Shown here: piece by piece, positions 35,251 through 44,061 of the stretch
Layout of the letters: every line of letters begins with the position of its first letter
Numbering within the stretch: the stretch's first letter is position 1
DNA from: Paenibacillus aurantius
Lineage (GTDB): Bacteria > Bacillota > Bacilli > Paenibacillales > NBRC-103111
Direction of reading: 5' to 3'
Assembly (NCBI RefSeq): GCF_032268605.1
Contig: NZ_CP130318.1
Location: 1,147,001 to 1,211,000 of the forward strand
DNA: 64,000 bases
The notes under the pieces: model-generated
Databases searched by the model: none
Told to the model about the DNA's origin: nothing
The model's input: the letters and a program-made list of their open reading frames with translations, nothing else
Translations under genes and position numbers: made by a program

Positions 35251-36339
35251 GTGAAAGTAAGCGGTTATCAGATGTTCTGGATGATTAGCATCTCCTCCAT
35301 GATCATGTTTTCCTATCTTCCCATCAAATTAGCCGCTGAGAAAGCTCACCAGGATAGTTGGATTTCCATTCTGCTGGGGAGCATGATCATGATGGCCGTT
35401 ACCTGGCTCATTCTCCGGGTATGCAAGCAGAACAAGGAAAAAACGTTAGTCGGTTTCATGAAGGATCTATTGGGAACCTTGCTCGGCAAAATCATCGTCA
35501 CCGTGTATTTTCTGCATTGGTTCATGCAAATGTCCTTTTTAGCAAAAGGAACAGCGGATTTCCATAATTTGGTTATCCTTCATAACACGCCAATGTTCGT
35601 CATCTTATTCTGTTTGATCGTTCTCGTTGCTTATGCGGTGTATAAAGGGGGAATTACGGCCATCAGCCGCTGCGCGGAAATCATCGGCCCCTTTTTCGTG
35701 ACCGTGCTGTATGTGCAGCTGTTTCTGAATCCTCAAGACATGGATATGAAGAGGATTTTGCCTGTTTATGCCGACTCCGGGTGGTTTTCTATTCTGGAGG
35801 GCGCTTTTCGATCGTTTAATTATATGGTCGATCCTTCGATCATTCTCATGCTGTTCTTTTTCGCCGAGAACAAGCAAACGGTCTCGCGTGCGATCCTATG
35901 GGGAACGGCGGTTGCGATGGGGTGGGGCGTATTGGCCACACTGGTTGTTCTTTTTGTTACCGGACCGAATCTTGCCGCTGAAATGGTCTACCCCGTGTAT
36001 TCCATGACGAAGTTTGTATCCATCCTGAATTTCGTTCAGAATATCGATGCTTTTTACATTCCGCTTTGGATTTTCGGGGCCTTTATAAAAGTATCGGTAT
36101 GCTTGTTTATCCTAAGTTACGGGTTATCCGAGTGGACCGGCTTCAAAAATTGGAAGCTGATCGGCTGCATCATAGCGGTCATCTGGCTGGCGTTCGTCAT
36201 CTACAGCCCGCACAACATCCGGATTTCCAATACGCTCAAGAACATGCTGCTTATCGGCTTCTTCTACCCGGTTGTCTACATAGGGATCCCTTTGATTTTA
36301 TGGATAATCGGCAGCATAAAGAAACACCGTAGAGCGTGA
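35251..36339 (+). CDS. Germinant receptor B subunit (GerB family, APC-type permease)
   Basis: This protein of about 362 residues has ten predicted membrane helices in the amino acid-polyamine transporter fold and starts with VSGYQMFWMISISS, typical of GerB proteins, which are thought to bind the germinant. I set the start at a GTG (35251) because AAGG lies eight bases upstream and it gives the usual N-terminus; an ATG at 35224 overlapping the C gene stop would add nine residues. It is the last gene of the A-C-B operon; the ECF41-type promoter of the next gene follows directly. Confidence 0.87.
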   Translation: MKVSGYQMFWMISISSMIMFSYLPIKLAAEKAHQDSWISILLGSMIMMAVTWLILRVCKQNKEKTLVGFMKDLLGTLLGKIIVTVYFLHWFMQMSFLAKGTADFHNLVILHNTPMFVILFCLIVLVAYAVYKGGITAISRCAEIIGPFFVTVLYVQLFLNPQDMDMKRILPVYADSGWFSILEGAFRSFNYMVDPSIILMLFFFAENKQTVSRAILWGTAVAMGWGVLATLVVLFVTGPNLAAEMVYPVYSMTKFVSILNFVQNIDAFYIPLWIFGAFIKVSVCLFILSYGLSEWTGFKNWKLIGCIIAVIWLAFVIYSPHNIRISNTLKNMLLIGFFYPVVYIGIPLILWIIGSIKKHRRA

Positions 36340-36340
36340 T

Positions 36341-36367
36341 TGTCACAGAATCCATCGGAGCGTCGTT
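36341..36367 (+). promoter_or_regulatory. ECF41-type promoter of the CMD-fold gene
   Basis: TGTCACA (36341-36347), 16-base spacer, CGTT (36364-36367), 51 bases before the start codon. Same heptamer, spacing and -10 as the promoter of the ECF41 sigma gene. A CGTC also occurs at 36361 with a 13-base spacing. It lies one base after the GerB stop codon. Confidence 0.75.
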
Positions 36368-36417
36368 ATATCTTTGAAAGGCCAAACGCCTTATCCTAGT
36401 ACAAAGAGGTGCGGTTC

Positions 36418-36897
36418 ATGACACAACGTCTAAATTATATGCAGCAATCCCCGGAATTTTTTAAGAAGCTGATGGAATTCAGCAGCGCCGAGAAGAATAG
36501 TGCGATAGAGGAGAAGATTCGTCTTCTTGTTCATATCCGGGCATCGCAGATCAACGGGTGCGGATTCTGCCTGGATATGCACGTGAAAGAGGCCAAGATC
36601 CATGGGGAGAGCGAGCTGCGCCTCTACCATATCTCGATTTGGCGGGAATCGCCTCTGTTTAGCCCGCGGGAACGAGCCGCGTTGGAATGGACCGAGATCT
36701 TGACAAAAATACCCGAGCATGGGGTGTCCGATGACCTTTATGATCGTGTTCGCAGGGAGTTGTCGGAGAAAGAAATTTCGGATTTGACCTTCTCCATCAT
36801 GGCGATCAATGCCTGGAACCGCGTTAACGTCGCCTTCCAGACGGTGCCGGGTTCTGCTGATGCGGCATTTGGATTAACGAAAGCGGGTCTGAGTTGA
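36418..36897 (+). CDS. AhpD/carboxymuconolactone decarboxylase-fold protein, ECF41 target
   Basis: The 159-residue protein belongs to the CMD/AhpD fold. The redox motif is seen as NGCGFCLDMH near residues 49-58, two cysteines and a histidine as in AhpD-type peroxidatic enzymes, followed by a helix bundle (ERAALEWTEILT). Such genes are the standard partner of ECF41 sigma factors, and a matching ECF41 promoter lies just upstream, although the sigma gene itself is 4 kb away beyond a ger operon. The ATG at 36418 was preferred over the GTG at 36409 because AGAGGTG precedes it at normal distance. A strong terminator follows. Confidence 0.88.
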   Translation: MTQRLNYMQQSPEFFKKLMEFSSAEKNSAIEEKIRLLVHIRASQINGCGFCLDMHVKEAKIHGESELRLYHISIWRESPLFSPRERAALEWTEILTKIPEHGVSDDLYDRVRRELSEKEISDLTFSIMAINAWNRVNVAFQTVPGSADAAFGLTKAGLS

Positions 36898-36926
36898 TTT
36901 CTCTACCTGCAAATGGCATCTTCCTA

Positions 36927-36965
36927 ACAAAACCCGGCGTTTATTAGCCGGGTTTTGTGTTTTTA
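36927..36965 (+). terminator. Terminator after the CMD-fold gene
   Basis: Perfect 12-bp stem ACAAAACCCGGC / GCCGGGTTTTGT followed by GTTTTTAT. The stretch 36966-37130 holds no gene and no clear promoter. Confidence 0.8.
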
Positions 36966-37137
36966 TATTCATACTTTTTTTGCTCCCGGGATCCGGGTCC
37001 CACGGGTACGCAAGTTAAATCCTTACGCTGGTCAATTAGAAAACATAGTTAACTATTACAATATATGATAAGTTGGAGGCGTAATCCGCATTTATAAGGA
37101 ATCTCAGCGATGGGGAAAGAATGAAGGAGGAACTGCG

Positions 37138-38319
37138 TTGGATAATAACCGCTTGTTGGAAACGTCTAGATCCTGGCTCGGGCAGCTGACGGAGTGGAGA
37201 AGGGATTTTCACCGTAATCCGGAATTGGGTTATGAGGAGCATCGGACTGCAGGCATTGTCGTCGATCACCTCCGAAGCTTGGGCTTGGAGACCCGTACGG
37301 GAATCGGGAAGACGGGGGTAGTCGGACTTTTGCGCGGTCAGGAACCGGGACCCACCTTCCTGCTGCGGGCGGATATGGATGCCTTGCCGATCCCCGACGG
37401 CAAACCGGTGCTTTATCGTTCGACCGTACAGGGAAAAGCGCATCTTTGCGGACACGATGCCCATACGGCTATGCTGATGGGGGCGGCCAAGCTCCTGGCG
37501 GAGAGGGGCTTGCCGAGAGGCAATGTCAAGTTTATGTTTCAGCCTGCCGAAGAAGGAGGAGCTGGAGCGAAAGCGATGGTGGAGGACGGTGTCCTGCAGG
37601 ATCCGAAGGTCGATGCGGCCGCTGCGCTTCACGTCTCGCCTTTTTGCCCCGTCGGCAAAATAACCGTCTCCAAGGGACCGGCTTGGGCGGCCACCGACTC
37701 CCTCCGGATCAAAATTATCGGAAAAGGCGGACATGCGGCGGGTCCCCATCATACGGTAGATTCGATTCCGATCGCGGCTCAAGTGATTACCGCGCTTCAG
37801 CAAATTGTCAGCCGGCAGGTGGACCCGCTCGATTCGGCCGTGGTCACGATCGGCAAGATTAACGGCGGGCATGCGGTAAATGCCATAGCGTCGGAGGTTG
37901 AGCTTCTCGGCACCGTCCGGACGCTGAACCCCAAGCTCCGGGAGCAGATGAGGGTAAAGGTTGAAGCCATTGTCAAGGGAGTTACGGAAGCGTTCGGTGC
38001 CGGATACGAGCTTGAGCTGCGGGAGGGTTATCCGATCGTGGTGAATGATGATTCCATGTACGAGCTTTTTACCAGAACAGCCGGGCAGGTCATGGGTTCG
38101 GAAAGCTGGGATTTGATTAACCCTACCATGGGAGGGGAAGACTTTGCCTTTGTCGCGCAGCAAGTGCCATCCGTTATGTTTCGTTTGGGCGTCTGCGGCG
38201 GGGAAGAGACCGCCTATCCCCTGCATCATCCGTTATTTGATCTTGATGAAAGCGCCATGCCGTTCGGTTCGGCCCTGCTTGCCGCGATAGCGATAAATTA
38301 CTTGGAGGCGCATCCATAA
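37138..38319 (+). CDS. M20-family amidohydrolase (hippurate/N-acyl-amino-acid hydrolase type)
   Basis: The 393-residue metalloenzyme shows the M20D features: DMDALPI and CGHDAHTAMLMGAA (metal ligands near residues 80-110), EEGGAGAKAM (catalytic glutamate pair near 137), the dimerisation domain around residues 180-290 and TMGGEDFAF near the end. It hydrolyses an amide bond of an N-acylated or conjugated amino acid; auxin-conjugate and hippurate hydrolases belong here. The start is TTG with GGAGG seven bases upstream. It leads the group with the creatininase-family gene 30 bases downstream and a dehydrogenase, transporter and D-aminopeptidase nearby. Confidence 0.87.
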   Translation: MDNNRLLETSRSWLGQLTEWRRDFHRNPELGYEEHRTAGIVVDHLRSLGLETRTGIGKTGVVGLLRGQEPGPTFLLRADMDALPIPDGKPVLYRSTVQGKAHLCGHDAHTAMLMGAAKLLAERGLPRGNVKFMFQPAEEGGAGAKAMVEDGVLQDPKVDAAAALHVSPFCPVGKITVSKGPAWAATDSLRIKIIGKGGHAAGPHHTVDSIPIAAQVITALQQIVSRQVDPLDSAVVTIGKINGGHAVNAIASEVELLGTVRTLNPKLREQMRVKVEAIVKGVTEAFGAGYELELREGYPIVVNDDSMYELFTRTAGQVMGSESWDLINPTMGGEDFAFVAQQVPSVMFRLGVCGGEETAYPLHHPLFDLDESAMPFGSALLAAIAINYLEAHP

Positions 38320-38348
38320 GTTCCTTTGGAAAAGGGAGGGGTTACAAA

Positions 38349-39089
38349 ATGTTGAATATGTTCAGCACCAGAATGGATTTTCAAACGAAAGAGTGCTTTA
38401 CGGCGGTGCTGCCGGTTGGGGCGATCGAGCAGCACGGCAGCCATCTGCCGGTGGGGACCGATGCGATCATTGCAGAGGAAATCGCGTCCCGCCTGGCGGA
38501 AAGGCTGGATGCTTATCTCTTGCCCTGCGTGAGCATTTCCTCATCGATCGAGCATAGAGAGAGCAAGGGAACGGTGTATCTGAAAGCGGATACCTTAGCG
38601 TTGGTTATCCGGGACATAGCGGAATCGCTCCGGTATACGGGCTTTAAGCGGTTGGTCCTCTTCAGCGGACACGGCGGCAACTGGATCCTGAAGCCCACGA
38701 TCCGCCAGCTTAACCGGGATTTCCGGGAGAGAGGCGAAGAGATGGAGTTGATCCTGATCCCGTCCACTATCGCGTTGAACCGGCTGCATGAGATTGCCAA
38801 GCATGTGCAGGGCGACCTGCATGCCGGAGAGAAGGAAACGTCCCTTATGCTCTATCTTTGCCCGGAACATGTTAAAGATATCATTCCGGAGGAGGAGCCT
38901 ACCGCGGTGCCGCAGGATTTTATGGATTATTTCGACGTGACGGAAATGACAGCAGACGGATACTGGGGCTTTCCGCAAGAAGCGACAGCGGACAAAGGCC
39001 GCCGCTTGCTCGATTTGACGGTGGACTGTGCGGTAGACTTTTTGGACAAGATCGAAAGCGAACGTAAAAGAATAACAGCCAAACGGTGA
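38349..39089 (+). CDS. Creatininase-family amidohydrolase
   Basis: The 246-residue protein carries the metal-binding signature of the family: GAIEQHGSHLPVGTDA (residues 25-40), FSGHGGN near residue 105 and DLHAGEKETS near residue 157. Members cleave cyclic amides or related C-N bonds (creatinine, formamide intermediates, mycofactocin precursors). Co-transcription with the M20 amidohydrolase (30-base gap) suggests two consecutive amide-cleaving steps in one pathway. The substrate is not predictable. Repeat copy 3 follows the gene, which is convergent with the dehydrogenase gene. Confidence 0.87.
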   Translation: MLNMFSTRMDFQTKECFTAVLPVGAIEQHGSHLPVGTDAIIAEEIASRLAERLDAYLLPCVSISSSIEHRESKGTVYLKADTLALVIRDIAESLRYTGFKRLVLFSGHGGNWILKPTIRQLNRDFRERGEEMELILIPSTIALNRLHEIAKHVQGDLHAGEKETSLMLYLCPEHVKDIIPEEEPTAVPQDFMDYFDVTEMTADGYWGFPQEATADKGRRLLDLTVDCAVDFLDKIESERKRITAKR

Positions 39090-39116
39090 TTCCCCCCGAC
39101 GTTGCCCGGGATCATC

Positions 39117-39152
39117 CTAGTGCCTTATCCGGTAACTTTGTTGGGTAAGCCA
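39117..39152 (+). repeat. Copy 3 of the CTAGTGCCTTATCC repeat
   Basis: CTAGTGCCTTATCCGGTAAC shares its first 14 bases, and then GTAACTTT, with the element at 28662. The right arm is degenerate (GGGTAAGCC), giving only a weak hairpin. It lies between the convergent creatininase and dehydrogenase genes. Confidence 0.55.
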
Positions 39153-39158
39153 TATGCT

Positions 39159-40175
39159 TTAAAGCGGTGCCGTACGGTTGATGACTTTGGCCTGCCGATC
39201 CGCACGAATAACGGCTTGGGAGGCTTTGAGAATATCCTCATGCGTCTGTAAGGCGGGATGTCCTTGAAGCCTGCCCATAAAATCCTCCAGGATCGTGACG
39301 GGCGGCGATTCGGGCACGACCCTGTGCAGAGCCTGCGTATCCGTCACCAGCAGCAGCAACCCTTCCTTCGCTATAAGCGGGTCACCCGAAAGCCTAAGCT
39401 CCGCACTCCCCTTGGTGCCGGTTACGAAAATTCGGCAGTCGCCCCATGTCCAGCTGCTGCCGGCTGTATACCAGTCGGCATACAACTGGGCGGCAATACC
39501 ACCCTCCATATACACCTGAACCCCGGCCGAATCGTAAAAATCCGGGTACTCCGGAAACCCGTTTTTCGCGATAAAGCCTTCCAGATCCGAAATCTCCCTG
39601 CCCGTCAAATAACGAAGCAAATCCATGTCGTGAATGAGCAGATCGATGATAATGCCGCCGTTCCGTTCTTTGGAAAAATGCCAGGCCGGACGGCTGGCGG
39701 GATGGAGGCGGTGGGGCTTGCGCGTTGTAATCGAGAGAAGACGGCCCAGCTCCCCCGCGTCAATCCGCTTCTTCAGGGAATATAGGAGCGGACTGAAACG
39801 GCCCGCGACCAGCATGCCGATCTGGATGCGCCCCCGATCCATGACGCCCTTCAGCCGGGAAAGGCCTTCGTCGGTCGTCACGACCGGCTTGTCGACCATT
39901 ACGTGCTTGCCGTGCTTCTCACACCACTCGATGACATCGATCTTCTCCGCGTTGATCGAAGCACATCCGATCACTTCAACCTCCGGTGAGGATAGCAGAG
40001 ATTCAGGGTCGGATACAAGCGGTACCCCATAAGTCTCCGACAGCTTTCCGGCAAGCTCCCCATTTTCCTGCTCATAAATGCCTGCGCAAGTATACCCCAG
40101 CTTCAGCATCCCGCTAATAAAATTTCCGATATGCGGATGCTGGCAGCCGATAATTCCAAACCTTCCCGCTTTCAT
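39159..40175 (-). CDS. Gfo/Idh/MocA-family NAD(P)-dependent oxidoreductase
   Basis: The 338-residue enzyme starts KAGRFGIIGCQHPHIGNF, a Rossmann dinucleotide fold (glycine pattern GxxGxxHxxxx), followed by the family block GKHVMVDKPVVTT with the catalytic lysine near residue 98. It oxidises or reduces a polyol or sugar-like compound. The start at 40175 has GGGGGGCGAG in front; the frame continues upstream for 146 codons into the divergent promoter region and is not coding there. Divergent orientation with ABC system 2 suggests a shared control region (dyad at 40228-40253). Confidence 0.87.
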   Translation of the reverse strand: MKAGRFGIIGCQHPHIGNFISGMLKLGYTCAGIYEQENGELAGKLSETYGVPLVSDPESLLSSPEVEVIGCASINAEKIDVIEWCEKHGKHVMVDKPVVTTDEGLSRLKGVMDRGRIQIGMLVAGRFSPLLYSLKKRIDAGELGRLLSITTRKPHRLHPASRPAWHFSKERNGGIIIDLLIHDMDLLRYLTGREISDLEGFIAKNGFPEYPDFYDSAGVQVYMEGGIAAQLYADWYTAGSSWTWGDCRIFVTGTKGSAELRLSGDPLIAKEGLLLLVTDTQALHRVVPESPPVTILEDFMGRLQGHPALQTHEDILKASQAVIRADRQAKVINRTAPL

Positions 40176-40227
40176 TAGCTCGCCCCCCTTTACCCGTATT
40201 ATACGGATCCCGGTTTGTTCTGTAATC

Positions 40228-40253
40228 CTTTGCGTAAGCGGAAAACGGCAAAG
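40228..40253. promoter_or_regulatory. Candidate operator dyad between the dehydrogenase and ABC system 2
   Basis: CTTTGC and GCAAAG form an inverted repeat separated by 14 bases in the 174-base divergent intergenic region. The spacing suits a dimeric HTH regulator. No regulator gene is adjacent, so this remains a guess. Confidence 0.35.
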
Positions 40254-40349
40254 TTTAATAATCACCCAGTAAAGAATAACTTTGAGAGGTACAAAGTGGG
40301 CGTGGGGAGGAGATATAATGATGACAAACAGGACGGAGGCGAATCGGAA

Positions 40350-41324
40350 GTGAAGACAAATACCATGACGGACATGGAAACGATGAGGCCCAGCACGAAT
40401 ATAACAGCGGTGCGGGGATCTCGGTTCTGGAAACGGGTAAGGAAACAGCATATCCTGCTGTGGATGTCCGTTCCGATCATGCTGCACCTTGCGCTGTTCC
40501 AGTTCGTCCCCCTGTGGGGATGGCTGATGGCGTTCAAGGACTATAATATCGGACAAAGCCTGTGGGAAGCTAAATGGGTAGGATTGGAGCATTTCCGAAC
40601 TTTGCTCGGACATGACGATTTTATCAAGGCTCTCCGCAACAACTTTGCCATGAACACCATGCAGCTATTAGTAGGAACTTTATCCTCCATAGGACTAGCC
40701 GTCGTGCTGAGCGAACTGAGGAGCAAAACATTCGTCCGCATCGTCCAGACGATGACGTATCTGCCTCACTTCGTTTCCATGGTCGTCGTGGCGAATATAT
40801 TCGTCATGCTGTTGTCCCCGGACAACGGCCTCGTCAATGAATTGCTCATCAAGTGGGGTTGGGCGGAAGAAGGGATCTTCTTCTTCGGGAAAGCGACATG
40901 GTTTTGGGTGCTGCATACGATTATTCTCTCCTGGAAAGGCTTCGGCTGGGGGGCGATCATCTATCTGGCGGCCATCGCGGGAATCGACCCGAGCTTATAC
41001 GATGCGGCGCAGGTGGATGGAGCAAGCCGTTGGCAGCGCGTGAAGTACATTATCATTCCCTGCATTATGCCTACCGTGATCCTGCTATTGATCCTGTCCA
41101 TCGGCAACCTGATGACCGGCGGCTTCGAATCGCAGTTCCTGCTCGGGAACGTCATCAATGCGGAATATTCCGAGGTGATCTCGATCCTCGCGTTACGGCT
41201 GGGGCTTAACGAAGGCGACTTTTCCTTCGGTACGGCAGTCGGGATCTTCAACTCGGTCGTCAGCCTTACCTTGGTCCTGATCGTCAATGCGATCGCCCGC
41301 AGATACCAAGCCAACCTCTTTTAA
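40350..41324 (+). CDS. ABC transporter permease, LplB-like, system 2
   Basis: The 324-residue permease has six predicted helices after a 40-residue cytoplasmic lead and the docking loop YDAAQVDGASRWQRVKYIIIPCI. It is the first of two permeases of a CUT1-type importer. The GTG at 40350 follows GGAGG by ten bases; an in-frame ATG five codons later is a possible alternative. No ATPase gene is nearby. The second permease starts 20 bases after its stop. Confidence 0.85.
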   Translation: MKTNTMTDMETMRPSTNITAVRGSRFWKRVRKQHILLWMSVPIMLHLALFQFVPLWGWLMAFKDYNIGQSLWEAKWVGLEHFRTLLGHDDFIKALRNNFAMNTMQLLVGTLSSIGLAVVLSELRSKTFVRIVQTMTYLPHFVSMVVVANIFVMLLSPDNGLVNELLIKWGWAEEGIFFFGKATWFWVLHTIILSWKGFGWGAIIYLAAIAGIDPSLYDAAQVDGASRWQRVKYIIIPCIMPTVILLLILSIGNLMTGGFESQFLLGNVINAEYSEVISILALRLGLNEGDFSFGTAVGIFNSVVSLTLVLIVNAIARRYQANLF

Positions 41325-41344
41325 AGATTGGAGAGATCTCGACT

Positions 41345-42226
41345 ATGCTTCAACACCGAACCGCGGGAGAACGGATCTTCGATGCCTTGTTATACGCGCT
41401 TCTGACTGTGGCGGCCATCTCTACCGTATACCCCTTTCTTTATCTGCTGGTCCTGTCGCTGAACGAAACGACGGATGCCTTAAAAGGCGGCCTTTATCTG
41501 CTGCCGCGTAAATTTACTCTCGAGAACTACCTCTATGTGTTCCAGAACGATAAGCTGGTGAGAGCGACGATCAACTCCGTGCTCCGTACCGTGATTCAAA
41601 CCGTGCTGTCCGTATTCTGCTGCGGAATGCTTGCTTACGTCCTCAGCCGGAGGGATTTTATCTTTCGGAAACTGTTCAGCTTCATACTCGTGATCACCAT
41701 TTATGTCAGCGGAGGCCTAATCCCCACTTACTTACTGATCAAGAGCCTCGGGCTAATGAATACATTCGCGGTGTATATTGTTCCGGGCATTGTAAGCGCC
41801 TTCTACATTTTTGTTATGAGGACATTTTTCGAGCAGCTGCCCGAAGGGCTGGTGGAATCCGCCTATATTGACGGAGCGAATGATTTCCGGATTTACACCC
41901 TGATCATTTTAAGAATCAGCCTGCCGGTCGTCGCAACCGTAGCCCTCTATGTCGCCGTAAACGAATGGAATTCTTGGTTCGATAATTACTTGTACAACAG
42001 CCGCAACGAGAAGCTGGCGGTCCTGCAGTATGAATTGCAAAAAATGATTCAAACCGTCGAGACCAATTCTTCCGATTCCGGAGATAACAATGGCCCTCGA
42101 ATCATTTCACCTATGACGATCAAGGCCACCCTGACCATTCTTGTCACGCTCCCCATTTTGTTCGTTTATCCTTTCCTGCAAAAATATTTCGTTAAGGGCC
42201 TGACCTTAGGGGCTATGAAGGATTGA
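41345..42226 (+). CDS. ABC transporter permease, LplC/YtcP-like, system 2
   Basis: The 293-residue permease has six predicted helices, the docking loop VESAYIDGANDFRIYTLIILRIS and the terminal KGLTLGAMKD typical of the LplC/YtcP subgroup. It pairs with the preceding gene product to form the channel. The solute-binding protein gene follows after about 80 bases. Confidence 0.87.
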   Translation: MLQHRTAGERIFDALLYALLTVAAISTVYPFLYLLVLSLNETTDALKGGLYLLPRKFTLENYLYVFQNDKLVRATINSVLRTVIQTVLSVFCCGMLAYVLSRRDFIFRKLFSFILVITIYVSGGLIPTYLLIKSLGLMNTFAVYIVPGIVSAFYIFVMRTFFEQLPEGLVESAYIDGANDFRIYTLIILRISLPVVATVALYVAVNEWNSWFDNYLYNSRNEKLAVLQYELQKMIQTVETNSSDSGDNNGPRIISPMTIKATLTILVTLPILFVYPFLQKYFVKGLTLGAMKD

Positions 42227-42309
42227 TTTCACGGCTGCTCCGTCAACCGGCCTTACGCGGAGACAGTCTGAAATAAATGGAACGATAAAGAATCGGAGGT
42301 CACAGACGA

Positions 42310-43989
42310 ATGCTAAAAAGAAAAAAAATCAATCTGTTAGCCGCTGTGTTATTGACCGGAAGCTTAATGGCTACCGCGTGTTCGAAGGATGCAGCCCCGT
42401 CGAATTCACCGTCTCCTTCCAGCGCCCCTACGGCATCGGGACCGCCTGCCAAAACGCCCTTTACTTTCACGATGAACACGGACAATCCGAAGATCAACTG
42501 GAACAATGAAGTGGCCCAGGAAATTACGAAGCGTACCGGCGCCACCATCAAGTGGGATGTCATTACCGGCGATTTCCGTACCAAAATGAACGTTTGGCTT
42601 GCCGCAAACGACTATCCGGAAGTCATCAATATCCACGATAACACGCTGCAGTCCTACATTACGGCGAAAGCCGTTCTCGATCTGACCCCGCTGATCAAGG
42701 AGCACGCCCCCAACATCATGAAGGCCTTCAATAACGACCTGTCCATCTTACAGCAGCCGGACGGAAAGATTTACGGGCTTCTCCAGCCTCCAACGAAGAA
42801 GGTCGAAAATCTCAACCAAGCGGGATGGATTGCCATTCAATCGGCTGTCCTGAAGGATGCGGGCTATCCTCCCATCAAGACACTGGATGACGTCCGCAAT
42901 CTCGTCGCCAATTATATGAAGAAATATCCGGAGATCGGAGGCGGCAAGACGATCGGATTCTCCAACTATGGAGCCGCTAACCAGCTGTATAATGTATTCG
43001 ATACCGCTGCCCGTTCTTATGCAGGCTTGCCAACGACCGCTCAATACTTCGTCGACGATCAGAACAACGCGCGTCTTCGTTTCTTTGAGCCCGGCTATAC
43101 CGACCTCTTTAAATTTTTCAACAAAGTGAATGCGGAAGGACTTTTCGATCCCGAATCCCTGGTCCAAACGCAGGAGCAGTTTACGACGAAATGCAACCAA
43201 GGCCGCGTGCTCGTTATCTTCGGCGGAGGCGGAAACTGCAACGGCTCCCTGGAAAAAAACAATATGGTGGACCGTACCTACGTGTCGTTTGATATCGTCG
43301 CTCCCGGAAAAACAAAATTGATCGTGAAGCCTAGCACGAACCCTAGCAGGGGCGGGGACATGTGGCTGTCGATTACGAAGAACGCCAAGGACCCGGTACG
43401 CATCATTCAATTCTACGACGATATGTACAAATTGGAGAACCAGATCCTAGTGGGATGGGGAATCGAAGGAAAATACTATAAAGTGGAAAACGGCAAACGG
43501 GTCGTGACGGATTGGCTGGTTAACGAATATAAGAACAAGCCGGATACCTTCTGGGAAGATTTGGGTATGGGTTATGCACGTCCTCTATCGACCAATTATG
43601 CTTCCGGATTTACTTTGTCGGATGGCGATTATGCCATGTGGCAGAGCTCACAAAGCTGGATTTCCAAAAACATGAATGCCGTTTCCGTTGAAACGCTTGC
43701 GAAATACGGCGCGAAAACACCGGCTGATCTTCTGGTCAAGGGAACGGAGAAGGACTACGGATTCGCAGAATCGACGATCAAATGGACGGACGACATCAAG
43801 AAATTCAATACGGAAGCCATTGCGGAGTGGGGCAAAGCGCTGCCGAAGTTCATTCTTGAGAAGGATGCGTCTAAGCTGGACGGCATCTGGGCGGATCTGG
43901 AGAAGACCTTGAAGGCTAAAGGGCTGGATAAACAAAACAAAGACGTCACCGACATTTATCAGGAGACATTGAAAACCCTCAAGAAGTAA
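42310..43989 (+). CDS. Extracellular solute-binding lipoprotein, system 2
   Basis: The 559-residue binding protein has lipobox MATAC (cysteine 24), a serine/proline linker and a large two-lobed fold, somewhat longer than usual LplA-type proteins. The segment VAQEITKRTGATIKWD near residue 62 is a typical start of the first lobe. It delivers the substrate to the permeases encoded just upstream. The neighbouring amidohydrolases suggest a nitrogen-containing glycan or amide rather than a plain sugar. GGAGG lies ten bases before the start. A hairpin terminator follows directly. Confidence 0.85.
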   Translation: MLKRKKINLLAAVLLTGSLMATACSKDAAPSNSPSPSSAPTASGPPAKTPFTFTMNTDNPKINWNNEVAQEITKRTGATIKWDVITGDFRTKMNVWLAANDYPEVINIHDNTLQSYITAKAVLDLTPLIKEHAPNIMKAFNNDLSILQQPDGKIYGLLQPPTKKVENLNQAGWIAIQSAVLKDAGYPPIKTLDDVRNLVANYMKKYPEIGGGKTIGFSNYGAANQLYNVFDTAARSYAGLPTTAQYFVDDQNNARLRFFEPGYTDLFKFFNKVNAEGLFDPESLVQTQEQFTTKCNQGRVLVIFGGGGNCNGSLEKNNMVDRTYVSFDIVAPGKTKLIVKPSTNPSRGGDMWLSITKNAKDPVRIIQFYDDMYKLENQILVGWGIEGKYYKVENGKRVVTDWLVNEYKNKPDTFWEDLGMGYARPLSTNYASGFTLSDGDYAMWQSSQSWISKNMNAVSVETLAKYGAKTPADLLVKGTEKDYGFAESTIKWTDDIKKFNTEAIAEWGKALPKFILEKDASKLDGIWADLEKTLKAKGLDKQNKDVTDIYQETLKTLKK

Positions 43990-44000
43990 AAAGCGAGAAA

Positions 44001-44049
44001 AAAGGGCCGTTCCGCAAAGCAGGCAGCTGCTTCGGAAACGGCCCTTTTC
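44001..44049. terminator. Bidirectional terminator between ABC system 2 and the phosphoesterase
   Basis: Stem AAAGGGCCGTTCCG / CGGAAACGGCCCTTT (one bulged base) with T-runs on both strands. It serves both convergent genes. Confidence 0.8.
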
Positions 44050-44061
44050 ACGATTACCCTT

